This document shows, one piece after another, positions 34,860-43,460 of a stretch of DNA of 64,000 bases. Within the stretch, counting starts at the first letter, position 1; the number at the start of each line of letters is the position of its first letter. Origin of the DNA: Microbulbifer celer. Lineage in GTDB: Bacteria > Pseudomonadota > Gammaproteobacteria > Pseudomonadales > Cellvibrionaceae. Made by a program: the position numbers and the translations under genes. The notes under the pieces were generated by a model that did not search any database, had not been told where the DNA came from, and saw nothing but the letters and a program-made list of their open reading frames with translations. The DNA lies in NCBI RefSeq assembly GCF_020991125.1, contig NZ_CP087715.1:496001-560000 (forward strand), read 5' to 3'.

Positions 34860-35162
34860 ATGATGGACAATGCAGTCAATGAGATTCAGGATATAAATCT
34901 CAGCTATCTTTTACTGGCTCAGCGTTTGCTGAAAGATGATTACCCCACCGCACTTTTCCGGCTGAAACTCGACGAGCCCCTGGCCAAAGTGCTGGTTTCT
35001 CTCACCGCCAAGCAGTTAACCAAGCTTGCGCGCTCCAATCAATTCCTGTTTCGGTTGAACCTGGATGATGCTGGCCAGTTGGAACAGCTCATGAACAATA
35101 AACGGGCTGGAGATCTGGGTCATATTCACACCGCTTTGTTAATGACGTCGATGGCGAGTTGA
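34860..35162 (+). CDS. flhD: FlhD, flagellar master regulator subunit
   Basis: 100 residues (or 99 from the second ATG). It matches FlhD: EIQDINLSYLLLAQRLLKDD, ALFRLKLDEPLAKVLVSLTA, KQLTKLARSNQFLFRLNLDD and HTALLMTSMAS. It forms FlhD4C2 with the next gene, the DNA-binding activator of class 2 flagellar operons. FlhDC as master regulator is usual in enterics, halomonads and betaproteobacteria and unusual in polar-flagellated relatives, hinting at peritrichous or non-polar flagella. Confidence 0.96.
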   Translation: MMDNAVNEIQDINLSYLLLAQRLLKDDYPTALFRLKLDEPLAKVLVSLTAKQLTKLARSNQFLFRLNLDDAGQLEQLMNNKRAGDLGHIHTALLMTSMAS

Positions 35163-35171
35163 GACCGGATT

Positions 35172-35738
35172 ATGTCTGAGAAAAGTCTGCTGAACGAAAT
35201 GCAGCAGGTCCAACTTGCCATAGAACTCATCGAATTGAACGCGCGGCTGCAGGTCCTAGAGTCTGAAACGGATCTGAGTCGAGGTAGATTGATTCGCCTG
35301 TACAAAGAAGTCCGGGGAATGTCGCCGCCCAAAGGCATGCTGCCTTTTTCCACAGACTGGTTCACCACCTGGCTGCCCAATATCCACGCATCCCTTTTTT
35401 ACGGTATCTATTTACGCCTTACCGAAGCTCAGGGCTGCGAGCGCATGGAGGGGTTTATCAAGGCTTATCGGCTGTATATGGAGTTGGCCGACACCGATGG
35501 AGAGGAGCCCGTTCTGGGGTTGACCCGAGCCTGGACGCTGGTCCGCTTTTTTGAGAGCGGTCTGTTTGAGCTTTCTGCCTGTACGAGCTGCAACGGAAAG
35601 TTTGTAAATCACGCCCATACGCCCAGCCAGAATTACGTATGTGGTATCTGCCAGCCGCCGTCCCGCGCGGGTAAAACCCGCAAGCGTCGCACTGCAGAGA
35701 ATACGTCAGCTGAGGCTGTCAAAGAGCACTTGGGGTAG
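35172..35738 (+). CDS. flhC: FlhC, flagellar master regulator subunit
   Basis: 188 residues, nine bases after flhD. It contains the FlhC pattern [20 protein letters not shown], then [20 protein letters not shown] and a C-terminal zinc site of four cysteines (CTSC with CGIC about 30 residues later) followed by a basic tail (RAGKTRKRR). It is the main DNA-contact subunit of FlhD4C2. A short hairpin (AGACAG / CTGTCT) overlaps the stop codon at 35737-35752. Confidence 0.96.
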   Translation: MSEKSLLNEMQQVQLAIELIELNARLQVLESETDLSRGRLIRLYKEVRGMSPPKGMLPFSTDWFTTWLPNIHASLFYGIYLRLTEAQGCERMEGFIKAYRLYMELADTDGEEPVLGLTRAWTLVRFFESGLFELSACTSCNGKFVNHAHTPSQNYVCGICQPPSRAGKTRKRRTAENTSAEAVKEHLG

Positions 35739-35872
35739 ACAGTTTACTGTCTGGCCTCCTGCCGCAATACTGAGGTGTCGCACTTTTTCGCAGCAGGTCC
35801 TGCGCCCTGACGAGCTCCCCGTCAAACCTCAAGTTCTCGCTTCCCCGGTCGATAAAGGAGTAAATAATCCGA

Positions 35873-35899
35873 AAATCGGCGTGAAGCAGTTCGGGTTTG
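35873..35899 (-). promoter_or_regulatory. Possible sigma-28-like promoter directed antisense to flhC
   Basis: On the minus strand CAAA (35899-35896), 15 bases, GCCGATTT (35880-35873). It matches the FliA pattern with three substitutions and would transcribe leftward into the flhC 3' end. There is no gene in that direction, so this may be chance. Confidence 0.25.
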
Positions 35900-35903
35900 C
35901 TAA

Positions 35904-35953
35904 CCGGACAATACATCACTGACTATACTGAAGTAGTCAGTAATATTGTCCGG
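35904..35953. promoter_or_regulatory. Large imperfect palindrome upstream of the small fimbrial-locus gene
   Basis: CCGGACAATA (35904-35913) pairs with TATTGTCCGG (35944-35953), and inside them ACTGACTA (35918-35925) pairs with TAGTCAGT (35934-35941) around an eight-base loop; only a 4/2-base bulge interrupts. It ends 40 bases before the next ATG. It could be an operator or a leader hairpin controlling translation; no U tract follows. Confidence 0.6.
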
Positions 35954-35993
35954 TGAAGAACCGGCTGCCAGTAAAAACTGGGGAAGCCGCTCT

Positions 35994-36323
35994 ATGAGGT
36001 ATGCTAGGTTCAGTCTGATCGGGACAATGCTGGTATTGGTGTTTCCACAGACGTCTGGAGAAGCGGAAACAACCGCCAGAGCTTCAGCGTCTGCCAGAAT
36101 CACGCTCAACCTTCCTGTCAGAGTTTCGCTTCAGTCTGGAGATGCTGGTGAAAGTGACCACCTCTGTCTCCATCGTATGCCCTCCCATCCCTACCACCTT
36201 TACGTTCGAGATATTACCCAGCTTCCCAGTGCTGATTCGCATTCAGTGGGTAAGCCCGGGAAGTATTGTGTTCCTGTTTCATCTACCGGGGTGGGTAAGC
36301 TGGTCTTCATTGTGGCGGAGTGA
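35994..36323 (+). CDS. Small secreted protein of the fimbrial locus
   Basis: 109 residues from ATG 35994, preceded by GGGGAA at eight bases. It has a signal peptide (RYARFSLIGTMLVLVFPQTS) with likely cleavage near GEA. The mature part begins with an ASASARITLNLPVRVSL beta-strand pattern and has two cysteines (DHLCLHR, KYCVPV) that could form one disulfide, ending GVGKLVFIVAE. I do not recognise a named family. Its place 70 bases ahead of the chaperone gene suggests a minor subunit or assembly accessory of the fimbria. Confidence 0.65.
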   Translation: MRYARFSLIGTMLVLVFPQTSGEAETTARASASARITLNLPVRVSLQSGDAGESDHLCLHRMPSHPYHLYVRDITQLPSADSHSVGKPGKYCVPVSSTGVGKLVFIVAE

Positions 36324-36393
36324 TGCCCAGAGTGGCCCCGGAGGAAATGGGGCGATAGAATGTAGCCTTTGCCGCTTCATCTATTGCATACCC

Positions 36394-37080
36394 ATGAAAA
36401 GAATAGCGACTGTATTATTGTGCCTTCTCGCTCAGCCCGCGCTGGCCGCCATGTCTCTGGACAAAATCATTGTCTATCTCCATGACCTGCCGAATTCCCG
36501 GGAAGATATTGTTGTGTCCAATCCGGATCAGGAAACCCTGTATCTGCAAACAGAGATCTATCGGGTTGAAAATGCCGGGTTACCGAATGAGGAACGCATC
36601 CGAGTAGTCAATCCCGATGAGTTCAAGCTGTTGATCAGCCCTTCCCGGGCAGTGATTCCCGCGGGCGCTGAAAAACGTTTCAGGTTGATGTCACTGGATC
36701 GAGACCTTGAAAAAGAGCAGGTGTATCGCGTTACCTTCAAGCCTGTCGTCGGTGAGCTGAAGTCGGAGAAAAATGCGCTGAAAATTCTGGTGGCTTACCA
36801 GGTTTTGATCTTCGTTCAGCCTCAGGATGGCGATTACCAACTGTCTCTGGAGCGGCAGGGAGCACAACTGTCATTGGCCAATCGGGGTAATATCAATGTT
36901 GAAGTGGTTGAGATGGAATATTGCCGGGCGCAGGAATGTAGGCCCATGACTACGCGAGGCCGCATATACGCGGAAGCACGTTTGCTGATAGAAGATGAGT
37001 GGGCAGATGACCTTTCCGGCGGTGTTCTTCGGTTGCGGGCACGAGGTCGGGAAATGGAAACCATCGAGATCCCTCTCTAA
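36394..37080 (+). CDS. Periplasmic fimbrial chaperone
   Basis: 228 residues from ATG 36394, which gives a proper signal peptide (KRIATVLLCLLAQPALA); the frame runs open to 36142 but the added part is not signal-like. The two-Ig PapD-like layout is visible: REDIVVSNPDQETLYLQTEI, then LLISPSRAVIPAGAEKRFRL, YRVTFKPVVGELKSEKNALK and a second domain with LERQGAQLSLANRGNINVEV. It resembles chaperones of the CS1/alternate group more than FimC. It is on the opposite strand from the usher and pilin and converges with the adhesin gene (20-base gap). Confidence 0.82.
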   Translation: MKRIATVLLCLLAQPALAAMSLDKIIVYLHDLPNSREDIVVSNPDQETLYLQTEIYRVENAGLPNEERIRVVNPDEFKLLISPSRAVIPAGAEKRFRLMSLDRDLEKEQVYRVTFKPVVGELKSEKNALKILVAYQVLIFVQPQDGDYQLSLERQGAQLSLANRGNINVEVVEMEYCRAQECRPMTTRGRIYAEARLLIEDEWADDLSGGVLRLRARGREMETIEIPL

Positions 37081-37100
37081 CAAACAGTTAATCTGCCCGG

Positions 37101-38168
37101 TTACTCCGTCGCTACCGTCAGAGTGAGAATATCCTGGTAGCGGGCATCCCGCGGATCGCCCATTTCGCTGCGCTGAACTTCTATCTGAATCTTCATATTT
37201 TCCTGACCTCCGCAATTCTCCTGATTGGCACCTGGCCACTTACGCGCAACTTCCCCTTCCCTGAGGTTCCTTGGTCTGCGGGCGCTCCCGAGATGCTCGA
37301 CCTGGACGGAATAGGGGATGATGTCGTCCGTGATGGTTTCCCCGCGCAGCCAGAACGCGTTGTCGCCATTCTGGCTGTCACCGCGGATATTGAACTCAGC
37401 ACTATCCGTAGTGAACACACAGAATGTTTGCTCCGCGGAAATGTCGCCAGTACCGCTGCCGTCGAGCTCCATGTCTTCCAGGCCGCTGATCTTGATCAGG
37501 GTGTCCGGGTTCAAGCCCACCTGAAAACGGACCGGTTGCGCGAGCAGCGCCGGCGCACCATCGTCGCCGGGTGCATTCTTGCACAGCGGTTGGTAGTCCC
37601 ACCATTCGCACTGATACACATAAAGATCGAAGTTGCCACTGTAGCTATCGGAGACCAGGCTTTCTCCCGGAGCGAGAGACACGCGAAGCGATACGGGGCC
37701 GGCGAGGTAATCCCTGACACCGGGATAAAGTGTGTCGGTTTCCTGGCCGGGGGTGAGTGTCTCCGCAGGTCGGGCTGGGTGCACAAATTCAAGGGTGACC
37801 TTCAAGGTGTCGCCGCTGCTACCAGTCAGATAGAGGTAGCCATTCTCAGTCGGCCCATCGACTTCGACACTGTATCGGCCGTATCGATCGATTTGGCAGG
37901 GGTTAGTGTAATACCAGGACCAGCAACTACGGATAAAAAAATCGATGCTGCCGAGATCCTGGCTGCCGGGTTCAAACTGGAGCGAGTGAACATTCTTTTC
38001 GTCACACACGCCCAGCCCGCGGTCTGCATTCAGATCCTGGCTGTTTACATCCGGCACGCCAGGTACACATCCGAGGGTGTTGCCGGAGTAACTGCGTTGT
38101 GCTGAGGCCTCGGAAATAGGCAGCAGAACCAGTAACGTCACAGATAAGATGAGGCGAAACAGTGACAT
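37101..38168 (-). CDS. Putative fimbrial tip adhesin
   Basis: 355 residues with a signal peptide (FRLILSVTLLVLLPISEASA). The N-terminal ~190 residues are rich in Cys, Trp and Tyr (SCWSWYYTNPCQIDRYGRYS; YQCEWWDYQPLC) and look like a ligand-binding beta domain. The C-terminal ~140 residues resemble the pilin at 40739 in pattern (DTLIKISGLEDMELDG; AEQTFCVFTTDSAEFNIRGD; DIIPYSVQVEHLG; YQDILTLTVATE). This two-part build, plus position immediately after the usher (six bases), fits a CooD-like tip adhesin. The binding target is unknown. Confidence 0.72.
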   Translation of the reverse strand: MSLFRLILSVTLLVLLPISEASAQRSYSGNTLGCVPGVPDVNSQDLNADRGLGVCDEKNVHSLQFEPGSQDLGSIDFFIRSCWSWYYTNPCQIDRYGRYSVEVDGPTENGYLYLTGSSGDTLKVTLEFVHPARPAETLTPGQETDTLYPGVRDYLAGPVSLRVSLAPGESLVSDSYSGNFDLYVYQCEWWDYQPLCKNAPGDDGAPALLAQPVRFQVGLNPDTLIKISGLEDMELDGSGTGDISAEQTFCVFTTDSAEFNIRGDSQNGDNAFWLRGETITDDIIPYSVQVEHLGSARRPRNLREGEVARKWPGANQENCGGQENMKIQIEVQRSEMGDPRDARYQDILTLTVATE

Positions 38169-38174
38169 ATCAGA

Positions 38175-40682
38175 TCACCCTCCTGGTCTGGCAGCGTAGT
38201 TGTCTGACTCCGCGGCACACTTTTGGGAGTCAAGTTCGACTACGCCCAGATTAAGCCAGTGTTCGCCGGCGCTCTGCGTGGGCAAAGGTATTCTGCAATT
38301 GCCCCAGATTACGGGTGGAGATTGCAGCCTGCCGGGTTTTACCGGCATCTCCATCTGAAACACCCCGAATTCATCGGTCACTGTACTGTGCTCCCCAATA
38401 GAGATACGGGTTTCAGCCAGTGGAACACCGTCTTTCACCAGACGCCCGAGCACCAGCACAATGCTTTCAACGGCATAGGTGGTAGTGGCCACATTTCCAG
38501 GGTAAAGCGTGACGGTCTGTTGTGACTCGCGGTAGTCGAAGAAGCCATCAGCCAAAGGTTTCAGCGTGAGATCGTAGCTGCCAAACGCTGGCAGGTGTAC
38601 TACCGAACGCTCACCGGCAACAGCGGTACCGCGCCGTACACCATCTACCAGAATTTCAAAGGGTTGTGCTTTGCCGCCATCGATACCCACAACCACGGCA
38701 CTGTCCAGCGCGGTATCACCTCCCCAGGCGAAAGTGTTTTCAGCGCTCAGGATGCTGGTGTTGAAATTACCCAGATAGTTGACGGACCTGAAGTCATCGC
38801 CGTCGCGATAGGCTACGGTTGTGCTCGCGCGCCCTCGTCTTCCGGAAAGCCTGAGCTGGCCGCCCAGGTAGGTCCCGAAATCATTGACTTCTCCGGAGAG
38901 CTGCTGGTCTACGCGCAGCGTACTCGACGGGTCGTTGTGCCAATTGGTGGTGAATGCTGCGCGCGTACCGGCAGCGCCGGTTCCATGTCCACTCTGTATT
39001 CTGGCGCTGTGGCTGCGCTGATGCCCATTAAAGCGGAACTCGAAGCTGGCAAGAGTAAGGTGTTCACCGTCCGCGATATTGTGCGTCAGGGTAAAATCTC
39101 CAAGCCAGTGAGCGTTGCGAAAAATACTGCGGCGAACCTCCAGTGTTGATAACTTCTGAGCGGCACTGGTTTGCAAGTTTGGCAAGTACTCCCCTGGCAA
39201 CACGTAAAACTGGTTGTCTCTCTCGGTATGTCGCAAAGCATAGCGCCAACCCAGCGCATTCCCGCTAAGGGCGATGTTTCTCTGGCGGTAACCCGAACCG
39301 AGCAGGGAGAAATCTTCAACAGTATTTTCCGTTGGTGCGTCGAGTCGGGCTTCAGAGGCGCTTAACGTAATATCTGAAATTCGGGCCAGTGCCGTTATGC
39401 GGTAACCGTTGCGCCCGTCGCGGGTATGGACCAGGCTCGGTGCAAACTCCAGGTGTGTGCCCACCCAACGGCTGCCCAGCTCCAGCAGTTGCTCATCGCC
39501 CGCTGTGGCGAAATTGCTGAACAGACTTGCGTTGTCATACAGACGTCGCGCGACGCCTATCTGCGCCATATAGTCATCCAGCGCCTCCGGCAATGTCTCT
39601 CCATCGCGAGTGCCAACCGGTTTTCCCGCCTGAATTGCCCAGCGCCACTCTCCCGGCGCTGGCAGGCGGGCGTCTTTGGCGAAGAACTGGCGATATTTTC
39701 CGAGTGGCCGCCCGTTCTCATCAAAGGTAAGAATCTCTACCTCATATCCGCCACTGGGCATGGTTGATGTATCGAGGAGCTGATTGCCCGCTTCTAGCAA
39801 TTGCGAGTGAACCAAACGCTCGTCCCGCCGCACTTCCACGCGCCCACGCACCGGCATATTTACCTCCAGCGGAGCGCCCTGGGTGTAGCGCTGATCGGTG
39901 CGGCTGTTGGTGGAGCTGCGATATTCGAGCCCATAAAGCTGAGGGGAAAGCGCAAAACCGCCGATATTATTTTCCGGATAGATCAGCCCCGCGGACCAGG
40001 CTTGGCCACGGTAATCGTGATTCCAGTACAGCTGATAAACTTGTGAGCGGTCATCAGTAACCGCCCATTGGCTGTGTAGGCCATGTTCCCCATTGCTTAC
40101 AAGGGTATTGCCAAGTAATGCTGCACTGTGTGCGTCATCTCCCGTTTCGCTGCGCACGCCCGACCAGGTGCCGGAAAGGTTCTGGATGAATGAAAACCCG
40201 GTGCTGGATTCTGGAAGAAAGGGATCGGAGATTGAGGACTGCTTCGGTAGCAAGTCGGGCGCCAGAAACAGGTCAACGCGGAAGCGGGATTCATCAAAGA
40301 TCACGCCTACGTCTTCGTATTCCCCTGGAGACAGGTATCCGCAGCCGGACTGGCTGGCCGAGCGGCAGACTTTGCGCGTGTTACGGGGGAGTGGCCGGGA
40401 AAGTGCGGTGTGAACCCTCTCTGGTGCGAGCGTGTGCGGCAGCAGCGGAAGCAATGCCCGCGGCATCTCGAACTCGACATAGGCGGGATCTACCATGGCC
40501 GTTGCCGTGCCTGCCATACGGCCACCGTAGTACACGTCCACCACGAGGTGGCGGGCTTCCGAGAGGTCTTCAAAACCGGCGGGAGTACCGGTCTCTAGAG
40601 TGAAAGCCGTCGCGGCTGCACGGGCAACTCCTGGTGCGAGCAAGGTCGGTGTCAGCAATCCTATTGCTATTGCGCGCTTCAT
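38175..40682 (-). CDS. Fimbrial outer-membrane usher, CS1/TcfC-like
   Basis: 835 residues from ATG 40682, which begins a signal peptide (KRAIAIGLLTPTLLAPGVAR). The N-terminal domain has HLVVDVYYGGRMAGTATAMV. The barrel region follows (SGTWSGVRSE; LYGLEYRSSTNSRTDQRYTQ; a plug-like VNMPVRGRVEVRRDERLVHS). The C-terminal domain is ALVLGRLVKDGVPLAETRIS-like with TDEFGVFQMEMPV, as in the CooC_C end domain. These fit the CS1 (class 5/alternate) ushers rather than FimD. It exports and polymerises the pilin at 40739 and adhesin at 37101. Confidence 0.85.
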   Translation of the reverse strand: MKRAIAIGLLTPTLLAPGVARAAATAFTLETGTPAGFEDLSEARHLVVDVYYGGRMAGTATAMVDPAYVEFEMPRALLPLLPHTLAPERVHTALSRPLPRNTRKVCRSASQSGCGYLSPGEYEDVGVIFDESRFRVDLFLAPDLLPKQSSISDPFLPESSTGFSFIQNLSGTWSGVRSETGDDAHSAALLGNTLVSNGEHGLHSQWAVTDDRSQVYQLYWNHDYRGQAWSAGLIYPENNIGGFALSPQLYGLEYRSSTNSRTDQRYTQGAPLEVNMPVRGRVEVRRDERLVHSQLLEAGNQLLDTSTMPSGGYEVEILTFDENGRPLGKYRQFFAKDARLPAPGEWRWAIQAGKPVGTRDGETLPEALDDYMAQIGVARRLYDNASLFSNFATAGDEQLLELGSRWVGTHLEFAPSLVHTRDGRNGYRITALARISDITLSASEARLDAPTENTVEDFSLLGSGYRQRNIALSGNALGWRYALRHTERDNQFYVLPGEYLPNLQTSAAQKLSTLEVRRSIFRNAHWLGDFTLTHNIADGEHLTLASFEFRFNGHQRSHSARIQSGHGTGAAGTRAAFTTNWHNDPSSTLRVDQQLSGEVNDFGTYLGGQLRLSGRRGRASTTVAYRDGDDFRSVNYLGNFNTSILSAENTFAWGGDTALDSAVVVGIDGGKAQPFEILVDGVRRGTAVAGERSVVHLPAFGSYDLTLKPLADGFFDYRESQQTVTLYPGNVATTTYAVESIVLVLGRLVKDGVPLAETRISIGEHSTVTDEFGVFQMEMPVKPGRLQSPPVIWGNCRIPLPTQSAGEHWLNLGVVELDSQKCAAESDNYAARPGG

Positions 40683-40705
40683 TATTGTGAGGAGAGATAC
40701 CGTTG

Positions 40706-40730
40706 CCCGCGACCTGAGCACAGTCGCGGG
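40706..40730 (-). terminator. Intercistronic stem-loop between pilin and usher
   Basis: A perfect 8-bp stem CCCGCGAC / GTCGCGGG with a nine-base loop, starting nine bases after the pilin stop. There is no U tract, so it is more likely an mRNA-stability or attenuating stem that keeps pilin in excess over usher, as known in fimbrial operons. Confidence 0.6.
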
Positions 40731-40738
40731 CTGAAGGG

Positions 40739-41293
40739 TCAGATGGCGCTAACAGTAACGGTCAGCGTGTCTGAAAAGGATTGCTCGCTGGTGTTCTGCC
40801 AGTCATCGGCGTCAACAGCGATGAATATGCTCGCATTTTCTTCGCCGTCGGTCAGGCAGTCGCTGACGGTTGCATTGCGATTGTGGCGGATGTCGGCGCC
40901 CAGGGTGCCGTCATCGAGTACATCGGCACCGGTCTCATCGGTGATGTTGTTGGCGAACTGGACCGCGTAGGGTACGGAGTCGGTGGCGCCTTTCAGGGCA
41001 AATGGCATTTCGGGGGTGCCATTGCCGCTGCTGAAAGCAATGCTGTAATCAGGGAAGCCATAGCCGCCGACGCAGATGTCTTCCTTACCGCTGGCGCCGT
41101 TGGCTGGATCGACGGTCAGCTCGAGATCGTCAAACTGGTTGACGATGATGTAAGGCGCCAGATTCATCGTGATAATAAAGTTACCTGAAGAATCATTCGC
41201 TGTTGCAGCATCGGGGTTTTGAGCTGCAGTTGCGCCAAAAGTCGCGGCCGCAGTGGCAATGGCCAGTAGAGAGCGAAGTGCATATTTTTTCAT
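40739..41293 (-). CDS. Major fimbrial subunit (pilin)
   Basis: 184 residues with a signal peptide (KKYALRSLLAIATAAATFGA, cleavage near TAA). The mature protein is beta-rich with two cysteines (EDICVGGYGF, TVSDCLTDGE) and a Ser/Thr-rich final strand SFSDTLTVTVSAI typical of donor-strand subunits. It is first in the leftward pilin-usher-adhesin order used by CS1-type operons. The call rests on context, signal peptide and the terminal strand. Confidence 0.72.
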   Translation of the reverse strand: MKKYALRSLLAIATAAATFGATAAQNPDAATANDSSGNFIITMNLAPYIIVNQFDDLELTVDPANGASGKEDICVGGYGFPDYSIAFSSGNGTPEMPFALKGATDSVPYAVQFANNITDETGADVLDDGTLGADIRHNRNATVSDCLTDGEENASIFIAVDADDWQNTSEQSFSDTLTVTVSAI

Positions 41294-41610
41294 AGTGATA
41301 TCCCTGAATCCCGAAGTGTTGTTTTATGGGGATGCTCGTACTTTGAGCGAGCCTATGGCGTCGGCTACCACGAATTGGTGGATTTCCCTCCAGTTCTGTC
41401 GACTTGGAGGCGATGATACATATTATGTGAATTGAGTCACGGAAATTTACAAATAACTTTATATTAGAGAATGGTTAGTCTTTCCTGTCAGTTAGGACAG
41501 GTTTTGAGGTCACTTTATAGACTTCACTGTGCGGCCCGGTAGCAGGGCGATATAATGCCGCGCCTTGACGATCAGCCCCTTGATCCAAAATTAACCAATC
41601 CAGGCGAATC
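41294..41610. other. Intergenic region between divergent pilin and gltX
   Basis: A 317-base gap, AT-rich in the middle. It holds the CRP-like site at 41426-41441 and, on the minus strand, TAATAT and TATCAT hexamers just downstream of it that could be -10 boxes for the pilin. I could not settle on a -35. The gltX side has no striking feature. Confidence 0.5.
41426..41441. promoter_or_regulatory. CRP-like palindrome upstream of the pilin gene
   Basis: TGTGAATTGAGTCACG, nine of ten core bases of TGTGA-N6-TCACA, about 140 bases before the pilin ATG. It shares TGA-N3-TGAGTCACG with the site ahead of flhDC. Confidence 0.6.
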
Positions 41611-43086
41611 ATGACCGTAAGAACCCGTATCGCTCCTTCCCCCACCGGGGACCCCCACGTAGGTACCGCCTACATCGCCCTGTTCAACCAGTGCTTTGCC
41701 CAGGCCCAGGGTGGCCAGTTTGTGCTGCGTATTGAAGATACCGACCAGCAGCGCAGCACCCCGGAATCCGAGCAGGCCATTCTCGACAGCCTGCGTTGGC
41801 TGGGGTTGGACTGGCAGGAAGGCCCGGATGTGGGCGGCCCCCACGGCCCGTACCGCCAGAGCGAGCGCGGCGACATCTATAAGAAGTATTGTGACGAGCT
41901 GGTTGCCAAAGGCCACGCGTTCCACTGCTACCGCACCGCGGAAGAGCTGGACCAGCTGCGCGCACAGCTGCAGGAATCCGGCAAAGCGACCCTCAAGCCC
42001 AGCGATCTGGCACTGCCGGAAGAAGAGGTAGCCAAACGCAAGGCGGCCGGTGAGCCCTACGTGGTCCGCATGAATGTGCCGGAAAGCGGTACCTGTGTGG
42101 TGGAAGACCTGCTGCGCGGCGCCATCGAGATTGACTGGGCCCAGGTAGACGCCCAGATTCTGCTCAAGTCCGACGGCATGCCCACCTACCACCTCGCCAA
42201 CGTGGTGGACGACCACCTGATGGAGATCACCCACGTACTGCGCGGCGAGGAGTGGATCAACTCCGCGCCCAAACACAAGCTGCTGTACGAATACTTCGGC
42301 TGGGACATGCCGGTGCTGTGCCACCTGCCGCTGTTGCGCAACCCGGACAAGACCAAACTGTCCAAGCGCAAAAACCCCACCTCCATCCTTTATTACAAGC
42401 GCGCCGGCTTTATGCCCGAAGCGCTGCTGAACTACCTCGGCCGTATGGGCTGGTCCATGCCGGACGAGAGCGAGAAGTTCACGCTGGAGGAAATGCTCAA
42501 GCACTTCGACATCCAGCGCGTCTCCCTCGGCGGCCCGGTGTTCGATGTGGAAAAACTGAGCTGGCTCAACGGCCTGTGGATCCGTGAGCAGGACGACGAG
42601 CAACTGGCCGACCGCCTGCAACAGTGGCTGTTGAACCGCGAGAACCTGCTCAAAGTCCTGCCCCATGCCAAGGGCCGTATGGAAACCTTTGGCGACTTCG
42701 CACCGCTGGTCAGCTTCCTCGCCGCCGGTAAACTGCCGCTGACCGAAGACAGCTTTGCCAGCAACAAGCTGGAACTGGACGACCAGAAAAAGCTGCTGCA
42801 ATTTGCCCTGTGGCGCCTGGAAGCCCTGCGCAGCTGGAGCAAAGACAACATCTTTGCTGCCATGAAAGAGCTGTCCACGCAGATGGAGATCAAACTCAAA
42901 GACTTCAATGCGCCGCTGTTCGTCGCCATCAGCGGCACCACCGCATCCTTCTCGGTCATGGATGCCATGGAACTCCTGGGCCCGGATCTCAGCCGTGCCC
43001 GCCTGCGTCAGGCCATCGACACACTGGGCGGTGCCGGCAAGAAGGTATTGAAGCGCTGGGATAAGGAATACGCCTCTCTGGGCTGA
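41611..43086 (+). CDS. gltX: Glutamate--tRNA ligase
   Basis: 491 residues, full length. It charges tRNA-Glu. The HIGH-like motif is [20 protein letters not shown]; the KMSKS-like motif is [33 protein letters not shown] is the conserved segment between. The C-terminal anticodon-binding helical domain follows ([13 protein letters not shown] at the end). It is a housekeeping gene between the fimbrial and surface-polysaccharide loci and has no evident functional tie to either. Confidence 0.97.
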   Translation: MTVRTRIAPSPTGDPHVGTAYIALFNQCFAQAQGGQFVLRIEDTDQQRSTPESEQAILDSLRWLGLDWQEGPDVGGPHGPYRQSERGDIYKKYCDELVAKGHAFHCYRTAEELDQLRAQLQESGKATLKPSDLALPEEEVAKRKAAGEPYVVRMNVPESGTCVVEDLLRGAIEIDWAQVDAQILLKSDGMPTYHLANVVDDHLMEITHVLRGEEWINSAPKHKLLYEYFGWDMPVLCHLPLLRNPDKTKLSKRKNPTSILYYKRAGFMPEALLNYLGRMGWSMPDESEKFTLEEMLKHFDIQRVSLGGPVFDVEKLSWLNGLWIREQDDEQLADRLQQWLLNRENLLKVLPHAKGRMETFGDFAPLVSFLAAGKLPLTEDSFASNKLELDDQKKLLQFALWRLEALRSWSKDNIFAAMKELSTQMEIKLKDFNAPLFVAISGTTASFSVMDAMELLGPDLSRARLRQAIDTLGGAGKKVLKRWDKEYASLG

Positions 43087-43126
43087 AGTCACACTTGTTG
43101 TTCCGGGGCGGCGCAATTCCCGCATC

Positions 43127-43146
43127 ATCCCGGCGAAGGCCGGGAT
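43127..43146. repeat. REP-like palindrome downstream of gltX
   Basis: ATCCCGGC-GAAG-GCCGGGAT, perfect 8-bp arms, followed by CCAGG. A related sequence in reverse orientation (CCGGGTCAAGCCCG) lies at about 43174-43187. Both belong with the palindromes at 44385, 47147 and 47189. The rest of the 43087-43460 gap (374 bases) holds the terminator at 43263 and the galU upstream region. Confidence 0.65.
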
Positions 43147-43262
43147 CCAGGTTCCTCTAAGCCGGATTCCTGCACCGGGTCAAGCCCGCATGACGACATG
43201 GGGGCGACAAAGAAAATGGTCCGGAATAGAAAGAGCCGAACGTCCGCGAGCAACAAATCAAC

Positions 43263-43293
43263 GCCACTCCCCGTTCGGAGTGGCATTTTTTTT
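43263..43293 (+). terminator. Rho-independent terminator
   Basis: A perfect 8-bp stem GCCACTCC / GGAGTGGC with a six-base loop is followed by ATTTTTTTTG. It is canonical on the plus strand and most simply ends the gltX transcript 177 bases after its stop. Confidence 0.88.
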
Positions 43294-43460
43294 GCCTGTA
43301 CATTTGTTGAGCCGCTTCGGTTAGAGTGCAACGGAAAAGCTGCGAGATCGGTATTTTTAGGCCTGCTGGTGTGACAGGCATCTCTTTTAATGGTTAGAAT
43401 CCCGCCAAACTGAGGTTTAACGGACTAACCGAGAAGTATTTCAGATAAGACGGAAAAAGA

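Noticed and set aside
37293..38105. 270-codon plus-strand frame opposite the adhesin gene
   Set aside because: The minus-strand product has a signal peptide, matching pilin-like C-terminus and operon context; the plus frame has none.
41572..43128. 518-codon open frame on the minus strand opposite gltX
   Set aside because: It mirrors a full-length conserved gltX, has no recognisable motif and is rich in His, Gln and Val as expected of an antisense shadow of GC-rich codons.
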